31,582 nt of DNA from JAAZBA01 sp964461815 (GTDB lineage: Bacteria; Bacillota; Clostridia; Oscillospirales; QAMX01): the NCBI GenBank assembly GCA_964461815.1, contig CAYWVF010000027.1:1-31582 (forward strand). The letters are read 5' to 3'. The notes beneath the pieces were generated by a model. It had not been told where the DNA came from and did no database searches. It worked only from the letters and a program-made list of their open reading frames with translations. Positions 25,245-31,262 of the stretch are shown here, piece by piece (positions within the stretch are counted from its first letter, which is position 1; each line of letters begins with the position of its first letter). Both the position numbers and the translations under genes were made by a program.

Positions 25245-26660
25245 TTACCTCATCGATTTGTATTTTTCAAATTTTTCATCGTAAAATTCACGCAGTGACG
25301 ACAGTGCTTCGACAGGTCTTGAGCGGCACAGCCTTTTCGAGCCCTCTTCATAGCTGCCCCAAAGATCTGCGGCAGTACCTGCAAACACAGCAGCACCGAT
25401 AAGAGTTACGTTGGGATCGTCGAAAATGCTGACGTCACCGAGTATCGCATTCACAAGAGTCTGCCACGGCTTGCCCTTGACGGCACCGCCGATCATTTTA
25501 AGCGTGGACATGCCGCTGCGGTAGATGGAAATGTCGCTTGCAGGCAGATAGCCCTCGCTTATGAAGCGCTCGAATATGCACCTGACCTCGAAGATCACGC
25601 CCTCCATCACAGCCAGTGCAATATCGAAGCCGTCCATACTCAGCTCCAGTCCGCATATCCTCGCCTCACGTGAGCTGAAGCTCGGGTAGACGAGCAGTCT
25701 TTTGTTCTTTCCGATACGTGACATGACCTGAGCATCCAGCACGTCAAAGGCAACTCCCGACAGCAGCTTATCCCTAGCCCAGTCCAGAGCAGCACCGCCC
25801 GTAGGCACACTCGAAAATACACCGTACATTCCCGATACGACGTGCGGCCCTATGCTCAGCTCTGAGTAGCTCCTGCGCTTGTCCGATGCACCGAATACCA
25901 CCCACGCTGTACCTGTCGAGAGAAGTATGTCGCCGGGCTTCAGCACATTTGCTCCTGCGGCGGCAATGTACTGATCGTGAGCACCGTTGATAACTGTCGT
26001 GTCCTCGGGGAGTCCGCTGTCGGCGGCAGCCTGAGGAGTGAGCTTGTCTACTACAGCTCCCGACATCATTATCCTTGCAAGCTGAGACTTTCTTATTCCG
26101 CATATGTCGAGTATCTCCTCTTGCCAGTCACCGTGCTCGAGGTCGTAGAAGTACGTCATTGCGGCACTCGTAGGGTCGGTCACAGCGTTACCTGTCAGCT
26201 TCATGTTGACATACTCCAGCGTAGTCAGATACATCGCAGCCTTTCCAAACAGCTTCAGCTTCGCAATGCAGCAGCTCTTTACAGGCAGCTTTCCCGTCCG
26301 CTCGTAGAACCATTTTTTGTCGTGCAGCCTGTATATATCCTTTATGTATTCCTCTCCCCTGCCGTCCATCCACGTCGCAGCAAGGCTCATCGGCTCACCC
26401 TTTTCGTCTATCGGCACGATGCTGCCGCCCTGAGCGCTTACGGATAGATATGCTTTATCTGTTTTAGGCAGCGAGGAAACGCATTTTCTTATGAGCTTTA
26501 CAGTTAGCTCATACCATAGCCGTGCATCCTGCTCGACCGCTCCGCCAAAGGACGTCAAAAGAGGATATCCCTCACTTGCAGTCGAAAGAAGAACACCGTC
26601 CTCATTGAAAATAGATGCCTTTATCGTTGTAGTACCTATATCGGCAGCGCAAATGTACAT
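25245..26660 (-). CDS. FGGY-family carbohydrate kinase
   Basis: 471 aa. The N-terminal ATPase phosphate-1 motif is ADIGTTTIK (6-14), followed by the SAQGGSIVPID and ATWMDGRG region that contacts the sugar. NGAHDQYIAAAGANVLKPGD and LSTGTAWVVFG form the second half's family signatures. Gluconate, xylulose or a related ketose is the usual type of substrate; it cannot be fixed here. The start at 26660 is chosen because AAAGGA lies 7 nt upstream; the longer in-frame start at 26717 has no Shine-Dalgarno and would lie over the inverted repeat. It is the first gene of an operon with the amidohydrolase, behind a perfect promoter and a 109-nt leader. Confidence 0.9.
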   Translation of the reverse strand: MYICAADIGTTTIKASIFNEDGVLLSTASEGYPLLTSFGGAVEQDARLWYELTVKLIRKCVSSLPKTDKAYLSVSAQGGSIVPIDEKGEPMSLAATWMDGRGEEYIKDIYRLHDKKWFYERTGKLPVKSCCIAKLKLFGKAAMYLTTLEYVNMKLTGNAVTDPTSAAMTYFYDLEHGDWQEEILDICGIRKSQLARIMMSGAVVDKLTPQAAADSGLPEDTTVINGAHDQYIAAAGANVLKPGDILLSTGTAWVVFGASDKRRSYSELSIGPHVVSGMYGVFSSVPTGGAALDWARDKLLSGVAFDVLDAQVMSRIGKNKRLLVYPSFSSREARICGLELSMDGFDIALAVMEGVIFEVRCIFERFISEGYLPASDISIYRSGMSTLKMIGGAVKGKPWQTLVNAILGDVSIFDDPNVTLIGAAVFAGTAADLWGSYEEGSKRLCRSRPVEALSSLREFYDEKFEKYKSMR

Positions 26661-26712
26661 CGGCTCATCCTTTCTCACCTGAAACGGAATCATGTATTTT
26701 AGTCTAAAATCC

Positions 26713-26735
26713 GTCAAAATAACGCTGTTTTTGAC
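26713..26735. promoter_or_regulatory. Inverted repeat in the leader of the kinase operon
   Basis: Perfect arms GTCAAAA/TTTTGAC separated by 9 bp, located between the promoter at 26776-26804 and the kinase start. It could act as a road-block operator or as an RNA hairpin. No regulator gene lies next to it. Confidence 0.45.
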
Positions 26736-26775
26736 TGTTTATCACAAATTTTGAAATATTTTTGCCGTTAATGAA

Positions 26776-26804
26776 ATTATAAAGGCTGACAGGTGAAATG
26801 TCAA
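26776..26804 (-). promoter_or_regulatory. Promoter of the FGGY kinase-amidohydrolase operon
   Basis: Minus-strand TTGACA (26799-26804), 17-nt spacer, TATAAT (26776-26781): perfect consensus boxes. Confidence 0.88.
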
Positions 26805-26901
26805 TAGCACAGATAAAATAAATTTCGTTTTTTCACATGACGGGGATAACACATAATAGCAGTGATAATTCGTGTAATATACGCATTTTATCCGTTTTTT
26901 G

Positions 26902-26930
26902 TTGACAATAGACGTGTAAAAATGTAGAAT
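26902..26930 (+). promoter_or_regulatory. Promoter of the creatininase-family gene
   Basis: TTGACA (26902-26907), 17-nt spacer, TAGAAT (26925-26930). It is divergent from the kinase-operon promoter, about 100 bp away. Confidence 0.82.
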
Positions 26931-26955
26931 TAAGAAAAAACAGGGAGGATATATT

Positions 26956-27750
26956 ATGGCTTACAATTTGACGGATTACCCATTCGATCAGTTTCAAGAA
27001 ATGGTGAAGACCTGCCCTACGGTGATACTGCCGATAGGTCTGATAGAGCAGCACGGACATCATCTGCCGCTCGGTACGGATATTTTCAATGTCACTGAGC
27101 CGCTTCGCATAGGCTTCGACCGTATCAACGCATTTATAGCACCCGGCTTGCACTACTGCTTCTCGGGCGGCGGCATACAGGGTACGATGAATGTGAATCC
27201 TCAGCTGTTCGGACTTATGGTATCCGATATCTGCGGTGAGTTCGTGAGAATGGGCTTCAAAAATATCATAATTCAGCTAGGACACGGCGGTACGGATAAT
27301 ATAAATGCGCTGCGCTCAAGCCTGCAAATGGTGCTGAGAAGAAGTGACGCTATGAGCGATATCGCAATATGCCTCGTTACAAGCAGCGGACTTTCCGAGA
27401 CGTCGGCAGCAATATTCAAGCAGGACGGTGTGCAGTGCGATTTCCATGCAGGTATGGGTGAGACCTCACGAATGCTGTACTGGAAGCCCGAACTTGTACA
27501 CATGGACAGACTCGTAATGGATGAGCCTGAGATCGCAAAGAACCTGCGCTCCGATCAGGATTGGTTCGAGCACAGGGAAAAGCCGATCGACAGCCCATTT
27601 GTTATAGAGCGTGTCACTCAGCGTGAGGAGGTCAAGATAGGCGTGATGGGCTTCCCGGAGCGTGCATCTGCCGAGATAGGTGAAAAGGTCTGCGGCGAGA
27701 TAATCGACGGTCTGGTAAAGCTTGTCGATGAGCTGAATAACAGATTTTGA
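26956..27750 (+). CDS. Creatininase-family metal-dependent amidohydrolase
   Basis: 264 aa, the usual length. Metal ligands of the family are visible: Glu31 and His33 in LIEQHGHHLPLGTD (29-42), with Asp42, then LGHGGTDN, and FHAGMGETSRML with the later conserved Glu. Family members hydrolyse cyclic amides such as creatinine or act on formamide intermediates of cofactor synthesis; the substrate here is unknown. GGGAGG lies about 7 nt before the ATG. It is divergent from the FGGY kinase-amidohydrolase operon, so a shared catabolic pathway is possible but unproven. No terminator separates it from the convergent small gene, which ends 9 nt away. Confidence 0.88.
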   Translation: MAYNLTDYPFDQFQEMVKTCPTVILPIGLIEQHGHHLPLGTDIFNVTEPLRIGFDRINAFIAPGLHYCFSGGGIQGTMNVNPQLFGLMVSDICGEFVRMGFKNIIIQLGHGGTDNINALRSSLQMVLRRSDAMSDIAICLVTSSGLSETSAAIFKQDGVQCDFHAGMGETSRMLYWKPELVHMDRLVMDEPEIAKNLRSDQDWFEHREKPIDSPFVIERVTQREEVKIGVMGFPERASAEIGEKVCGEIIDGLVKLVDELNNRF

Positions 27751-27759
27751 GTAGTATTT

Positions 27760-28101
27760 TCATATTTCCACTCCATAGACTGCGAAAATGTAGTCTCTCA
27801 GCGCACGCTCCTTTCTCCTGTAGACCTCCGCACTCTCCACAAACAGCTCGTCACACAGCACCCATACGTGGTCACTGCAACGGTCTATGTAAAATACCTC
27901 GAGTATCCTGCGCTGTTGGTCGCTCAGCGCAGCAAGTCCCCTCTCCACTTTCCTGACGTCATGGTATATCGCAGCCCTTGCCGCTCTCAGACTGCGTGTG
28001 TCGCCTTTCTCTGTCTTTATCTGCTCGGTCAGTCCCTCCATCGAAGCTCTCTTTATCCTGTACATGCCAAGCTCCCTTTCGGCTCGTTTCTTTAGTGTCA
28101 T
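27760..28101 (-). CDS. Small sigma-70-region-4-like protein, phage-type
   Basis: 113 aa, basic in its first half. The segment GLAALSDQQRRILEVFYIDR (55-74), then a further helix and RRKERALRDYIFAVYG, has the shape of a sigma region 4 helix-turn-helix, as in phage late-gene activators and DUF1492/ArpU-like proteins. The match is by pattern, not by search. The ATG at 28099-28101 is chosen because AAGGAGG is well spaced upstream; longer starts lie in the promoter. It is divergent from the XRE repressor, and its start site is covered by operator O1, so it is probably the regulated output of the switch. Its target promoters are not visible in this window. Confidence 0.7.
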   Translation of the reverse strand: MTLKKRAERELGMYRIKRASMEGLTEQIKTEKGDTRSLRAARAAIYHDVRKVERGLAALSDQQRRILEVFYIDRCSDHVWVLCDELFVESAEVYRRKERALRDYIFAVYGVEI

Positions 28102-28114
28102 ATGCTCCCTCCTT

Positions 28115-28129
28115 ATCATTTGGTATGAT
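28115..28129. promoter_or_regulatory. Operator O1 (ATCAT-N5-ATGAT)
   Basis: Perfect 5-bp dyad ATCAT-TTGGT-ATGAT just downstream of the -10 box (28131-28136) of the sigma-like gene, covering its predicted start site. It has the same arms and spacing as O2. Confidence 0.75.
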
Positions 28130-28130
28130 A

Positions 28131-28159
28131 ATAGTATCACACGCATAGTTGTTTGTCAA
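28131..28159 (-). promoter_or_regulatory. Promoter of the sigma-like gene
   Basis: Minus-strand TTGACA (28154-28159), 17-nt spacer, extended -10 TGA-TACTAT (28131-28139). Confidence 0.78.
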
Positions 28160-28191
28160 CACATAAAATGATGGGCGCATCGTAATATGAC

Positions 28192-28220
28192 TTGACAACC
28201 ATCATATAGGATGATACAAT
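28192..28220 (+). promoter_or_regulatory. Promoter of the XRE-ImmA operon
   Basis: TTGACA (28192-28197), 17-nt spacer, extended -10 TGA-TACAAT (28212-28220). The predicted start near 28227 coincides with the Shine-Dalgarno, so the leader is only about 14 nt long. Confidence 0.82.
28201..28215. promoter_or_regulatory. Operator O2 (ATCAT-N5-ATGAT)
   Basis: Perfect dyad ATCAT-ATAGG-ATGAT lying between the -35 and -10 boxes of the XRE promoter. A bound repressor would exclude RNA polymerase. Its centre is 86 bp from that of O1. Confidence 0.78.
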
Positions 28221-28240
28221 TAGCTTGAGGTGAACGGAAA

Positions 28241-28564
28241 ATGTTTCAGAAGAGACTAAAGGAGCTGCGTGAGAAAAGAAAGCTGTCACAGGCAGAGCTG
28301 GCAAAGGTGCTTGGAGTGGCGCAGTCCACGGTAGGGATGTGGGAATGCGGCAAGAACAAGCCGGAGTACGAGATGCTGAGTAAGATCGCAAATTATTTTG
28401 ATGTATCACTTGATTCGCTGGCAGGCAGAGAGAGTACGAAAAATGCGCCGACGGAGGAAGAGATAAAGTATGCGCTGTTCAACGGTGCAGAGGGAATAAC
28501 GGACGATATGTATGAAGAAGTGCTGCAATTTGCGGAGTTTGTAAAGCATAAATATAAAAAATAG
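28241..28564 (+). CDS. XRE-family repressor (ImmR-like)
   Basis: 107 aa. The N-terminal HTH_3 domain is clear: LKELREKRKLSQAELAKVLGVAQSTVGMWECGKNKP (about 6-41), continuing to FDVSLDSLAGR. The C-terminal 40 residues are acidic and helical, probably for dimerisation or for recognition by the protease. GAGGTG lies 8 nt before the ATG. It is followed after 22 nt by an ImmA/IrrE-type peptidase, the arrangement of immR-immA in ICEBs1-like elements, where the peptidase cleaves the repressor. Two dyads in the divergent promoter region are its likely operators. Confidence 0.92.
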   Translation: MFQKRLKELREKRKLSQAELAKVLGVAQSTVGMWECGKNKPEYEMLSKIANYFDVSLDSLAGRESTKNAPTEEEIKYALFNGAEGITDDMYEEVLQFAEFVKHKYKK

Positions 28565-28586
28565 CAACGGAGGGATATTCGCAACA

Positions 28587-29006
28587 ATGAACAAACTGGA
28601 CGAGCTTTATGAGATCGCAAAGGCTGAGGGTGTAACGATAGACGAATTCAATTTGCCGGAGCTCAAAGCGGTTATCGTCCGAACGAAAACAGGATGTCAT
28701 ATCGGACTGGACAGTAAGTACGCCGCCATTCCGCATTTGAAAAGGGAATTGCTGGCTCATGAGCTTGGTCACTGCGTGCGAAACGCCGTGTATACAAATG
28801 ATTCGCTCTATCCTATGGGGAAGCTGGAGCATCAGGCATCATCGTGGGCGATAGAGGAGCTTGTTCCGAGGGACGAGCTGATAAAGGCTTACGTAAGCTG
28901 CGGTATCGACGGAACGGAATATGATATCGCTGAGCGCTTCGGCGTGAGCGTTGAGTTCTTACGTGAAGCGGTGGAGTATTATAAAAATTCCGCACCCATG
29001 AGATAA
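28587..29006 (+). CDS. ImmA/IrrE-family metallopeptidase
   Basis: 139 aa. The zinc-binding HELGH is at 58-62 (LAHELGHC), and Glu81 in KLEHQASSWAIEELVP is the likely third ligand; the downstream ASSWAIEELVP matches the family's A-x-x-FA-ELLxP pattern. Family members cleave partner XRE repressors (ImmA) or act in stress regulation (IrrE). Here the partner is the XRE gene directly upstream. The ATG has GGAGGG about 12 nt upstream, a long spacing that may keep its expression low. It is last in the operon, before a shared terminator. Confidence 0.92.
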   Translation: MNKLDELYEIAKAEGVTIDEFNLPELKAVIVRTKTGCHIGLDSKYAAIPHLKRELLAHELGHCVRNAVYTNDSLYPMGKLEHQASSWAIEELVPRDELIKAYVSCGIDGTEYDIAERFGVSVEFLREAVEYYKNSAPMR

Positions 29007-29013
29007 AAAGAAA

Positions 29014-29047
29014 TACGCTCGATCCAAGAAATAGCGGATCGAGCGTA
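29014..29047. terminator. Bidirectional terminator between immA-like and aldolase genes
   Basis: Perfect 12-bp stem TACGCTCGATCC/GGATCGAGCGTA with a 10-nt loop. The minus strand continues into TTTCTTTTT and the plus strand into ATTTATTTA. Confidence 0.88.
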
Positions 29048-29053
29048 ATTTAT

Positions 29054-30055
29054 TTAGTCGTGATCTAACAGTCTCTTATAGAAATCGGAGTAGCCGTTCT
29101 TGTGCTCCTTCATAAATTCTATTGCGGCACGTGGATGCTGATTCATAAGTCCTGTGAACAGGTATGGTATCTCGTAGCCCCAGATGACACCGTTTTCCTT
29201 GAGCGGCTTCATGTAATCCTCGATGAAGTCAAGGAGATAGTAGAAATTATATTTCGGGTTTCGCAGGAAGCTCAGAAGAAGCTCCATAGCACAGTTGCCC
29301 GCACCTCTGCCGATACCCTGCACCGTAGCGTCAAGATACGAAACACCGTAGGACAGGACCTCGATGGTGTTGGCGAATGCCAGATTCTGATTGTTATGTG
29401 CATGGAAGCCGACACGCTTTCCCACTGCATCGGTCACCTGAAGATATGATTGTGCAAGCCTTGATGCACTTTCGGGATAAAGTGAGCCGAAGCTGTCCAC
29501 AAGGTAGATGACATCTACGTTTGTAGTCGCAAGCATCTCAAGTGCCTGAAGCACCTGATCGCTGCCGACCTGAGAGACTGCCATGATATTACATGCTGTC
29601 TCGTAGCCAAGCTCATGCAGATATTCTATCATCTCAACTGCCGCCGATATCTGATGGATGTAGCAGGCTACACGCACCATGTCGATAACGCTGTCCTTCT
29701 TCGGCAGGAAATCTGTCTTGTAGTCGCAGCGTCCAACGTCAGCCATTACCGATATTTTCATATTTGAGGGGTTTTCACCGACGATAGCTCGGATATCCTC
29801 CTCCTTACAGAACTTCCACTTACCGTAGTCGCTCTCCTTGTACATGTTCCTGCTCGCCTTGTAGCCGAATTCCATGTAGTCTACGCCGCACTGTACGTTC
29901 ATTTTATAGAGTGCGAATACGAAATCATCTGTAAATTCGAAGTTGTTGCACAGTCCGCCGTCACGGATCGTCGCATCCAGCACCCTGATATCACTGCGGA
30001 TGCTGAGTAGTGTACCTTTTCTTGCGCTCATTTTGGGTCGTCTCCATTCTACCAT
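29054..30055 (-). CDS. DRE-TIM aldolase/HMGL-like enzyme
   Basis: 333 aa. The catalytic barrel opens with VLDATIRDGGLCNNFEF (near residues 25-41), the RDGG variant of the DRE-TIM signature. VGFHAHNNQNLAFAN carries the metal-binding HxH pair, and DATVQGIGRGAGN is the conserved loop near the active site. The family includes 4-hydroxy-2-oxovalerate aldolase, HMG-CoA lyase and isopropylmalate synthase. The sequence is closest in style to 'aldolase catalytic domain' proteins of unassigned role, and no acyl-CoA or regulatory domain is attached. Two starts are possible: ATG at 30055 (AAAGGG 11 nt upstream) and ATG at 30031 (GGAG 10 nt upstream). It stands alone between two terminators. Confidence 0.85.
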   Translation of the reverse strand: MVEWRRPKMSARKGTLLSIRSDIRVLDATIRDGGLCNNFEFTDDFVFALYKMNVQCGVDYMEFGYKASRNMYKESDYGKWKFCKEEDIRAIVGENPSNMKISVMADVGRCDYKTDFLPKKDSVIDMVRVACYIHQISAAVEMIEYLHELGYETACNIMAVSQVGSDQVLQALEMLATTNVDVIYLVDSFGSLYPESASRLAQSYLQVTDAVGKRVGFHAHNNQNLAFANTIEVLSYGVSYLDATVQGIGRGAGNCAMELLLSFLRNPKYNFYYLLDFIEDYMKPLKENGVIWGYEIPYLFTGLMNQHPRAAIEFMKEHKNGYSDFYKRLLDHD

Positions 30056-30087
30056 ATTACATTTTGCCCTTTACGGCTGCGTAAATG

Positions 30088-30116
30088 ATTATAACATAAT
30101 TTTTTACGCCGGTCAA
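30088..30116 (-). promoter_or_regulatory. Promoter of the aldolase gene
   Basis: Minus-strand TTGACC (30111-30116), 17-nt spacer, TATAAT (30088-30093). An inverted repeat GCGTAAA-N17-TTTACGC (30079-30085 and 30103-30109) brackets the -10 box. The rest of the space to the SGNH gene (30117-30237) shows nothing recognisable. Confidence 0.82.
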
Positions 30117-30237
30117 ATGGTAAAATGTATATCTATTCGCTGAAAATTCAAATTATTTCTGCAAATTGCCGAAACAGTGAGCAGCTACCCTGTCATTAAA
30201 CCGCCGCAGCGCTGTATTATCAAATATGCGGATCTCT

Positions 30238-30960
30238 TTAGCTGAACATAGTCTCAACGAGTGAGTATGCGAACAGCCAGTTCATTTCCTTTGATGGATG
30301 ATTTATCTTATTTGCGAGAAGCTCAGTCGTATTCACGCCTGCCTCGTTGAGCGTCTTCCACTTCTTGTAGCAGTCGCATACCTTGATGTCCATCTCACGG
30401 CACAGCTCACGAGCCGCATCCATGTATGCATCCATCATGCCGTTAGTCTGTGTACCGAGTGTCTCTGCGGCAACACTTCTTATCAGCTCATTATGCAGAT
30501 GGCAGCTGATCTCGGTGTTCATCATGTTCGGAGTCATGAAGATAGTCTCGATATCGGCAGCCTTAAGCCTTTCGAATATACCTCTGAGTGCGGAAATGTA
30601 CTTGTCGATACCGTCAAGTCCCTGACCGGAGTCGTTGAGACCGAAGCATACGACCGTGAGGTCGGGCGAATGAGAGATAACGTCACGCTCTATACGCTCG
30701 AGTCCGTGTGAAGCGTTACTGCCGCTTATGCCTGCGTTGATGATATTTATTGGAACTGTAGGATAGAGAACGGTCAGGATCTGAGCTAAATAGTTATGAT
30801 ATGCGCTGTTTTTATCGAAAAAGGTTTGGATACCGCTGTTGTATTTCTGATAGAGGTCGAAGCAGCCCTGTGTAACGCTGTCGCCGAGAAAGGCTATAGT
30901 AACAGGTGCGGCGAACCAGTTGTCATTGGCTTTGTCAGCCAGCTTTTTTGTTATTTCCAT
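30238..30960 (-). CDS. SGNH/GDSL-type hydrolase
   Basis: 240 aa. Block I is FLGDSVTQG with nucleophile Ser28; block II is the INAGISGSNA Gly; block III is CFGLNDSGQG with the oxyanion Asn; block V holds the His in NKINHPSKEMN. The Asp usually three residues before that His is Lys here, so the enzyme may use a dyad or another acid. These proteins deacylate sugars or lipids, and a carbohydrate esterase is plausible. No signal peptide is seen. GAGGT lies 5-7 nt before the ATG. An unusual repeat array lies upstream. Confidence 0.87.
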   Translation of the reverse strand: MEITKKLADKANDNWFAAPVTIAFLGDSVTQGCFDLYQKYNSGIQTFFDKNSAYHNYLAQILTVLYPTVPINIINAGISGSNASHGLERIERDVISHSPDLTVVCFGLNDSGQGLDGIDKYISALRGIFERLKAADIETIFMTPNMMNTEISCHLHNELIRSVAAETLGTQTNGMMDAYMDAARELCREMDIKVCDCYKKWKTLNEAGVNTTELLANKINHPSKEMNWLFAYSLVETMFS

Positions 30961-30996
30961 AAATACCTCACCGATCCATAGCGGATATGTTTTATT

Positions 30997-31002
30997 ATTA
31001 TA
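30997..31002 (-). promoter_or_regulatory. Candidate -10 box of the SGNH gene
   Basis: Minus-strand TATAAT without a recognisable -35; the expected -35 position (around 31020-31026) falls in the first copy of the direct-repeat array, suggesting activator dependence. Confidence 0.5.
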
Positions 31003-31010
31003 ATGAAGAG

Positions 31011-31110
31011 CCCTCTAGCGGAATAATGATAGCTCTCTAACGGAACAATAAAGCCCATTAGCGGAACAATAATAGTCCCCTAAACGGAATAATGAAAATC
31101 CCCAACGGAG
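31011..31110. repeat. Array of four to five imperfect 21-23 bp direct repeats
   Basis: Plus-strand units share the core TARCGGAAYAAT, with CGGAA at 31019, 31041, 31062 and 31085 and a diverged CGGAG at 31107. Spacings are 22, 21, 23 and 22 bp, about two helical turns. The array lies between the SGNH gene and the terminator at 31100-31127, whose arm supplies the last, diverged copy. It holds no open frame. Confidence 0.85.
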
Positions 31111-31127
31111 AGCGAGCTCCGTTGGGG
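31100..31127 (-). terminator. Terminator of the truncated GAPDH copy
   Basis: Perfect 11-bp stem CCCCAACGGAG/CTCCGTTGGGG with a 6-nt loop. It is followed on the minus strand by ATTTTC and lies 22 nt past the stop codon of the six-codon GAPDH remnant. Confidence 0.75.
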
Positions 31128-31149
31128 AAATGGATTTCAAAAACTCTGA

Positions 31150-31170
31150 TTAAGCAAGCTCTGCGAAGTA
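31150..31170 (-). CDS. gap: Last six codons of a second GAPDH gene, cut by the scaffold gap
   Basis: On the minus strand these bases read Y-F-A-E-L-A-stop, identical to the end of the GAPDH gene at 31263, with GCT instead of GCA for the last Ala. The stop codon is followed by its own terminator at 31100-31127. The rest of the gene would lie in the Ns. It is too short for independent proof, but 17 identical bases plus a proper terminator make a tandem paralogue the simplest reading; a mis-scaffold is the alternative. Confidence 0.65.
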   Translation of the reverse strand, partial: YFAELA

Positions 31171-31180
31171 NNNNNNNNNN
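31171..31180. other. Assembly gap (10 Ns)
   Basis: Ten Ns join two contigs. The real length is unknown and could include a whole gap gene. The 30 bases to its right (31181-31210) are AT-rich and hold no recognisable element. Confidence 0.98.
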
Positions 31181-31217
31181 CAACATACTTTTCTTTAATT
31201 CAATCATAAAAAGAAAA

Positions 31218-31245
31218 AATCGGAGCAGAATTTTCTGCTCCGATT
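31218..31245 (-). terminator. Terminator of gap
   Basis: Perfect 13-bp inverted repeat AATCGGAGCAGAA/TTCTGCTCCGATT with a minimal loop. It is followed on the minus strand by TTTTTTCTTTTT and lies 17 nt past the gap stop codon. Confidence 0.92.
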
Positions 31246-31262
31246 AAATTTACGAAAAAAAC

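Noticed and set aside
27760..29006. Prophage or integrative element
   Set aside because: No integrase, attachment-site repeats, replication or structural genes are found on either side; only the control module is present.
31011..31110. CRISPR-like look of the repeat array
   Set aside because: Units are contiguous, imperfect and about 22 bp, without unique spacers of constant length, and no cas genes are present.
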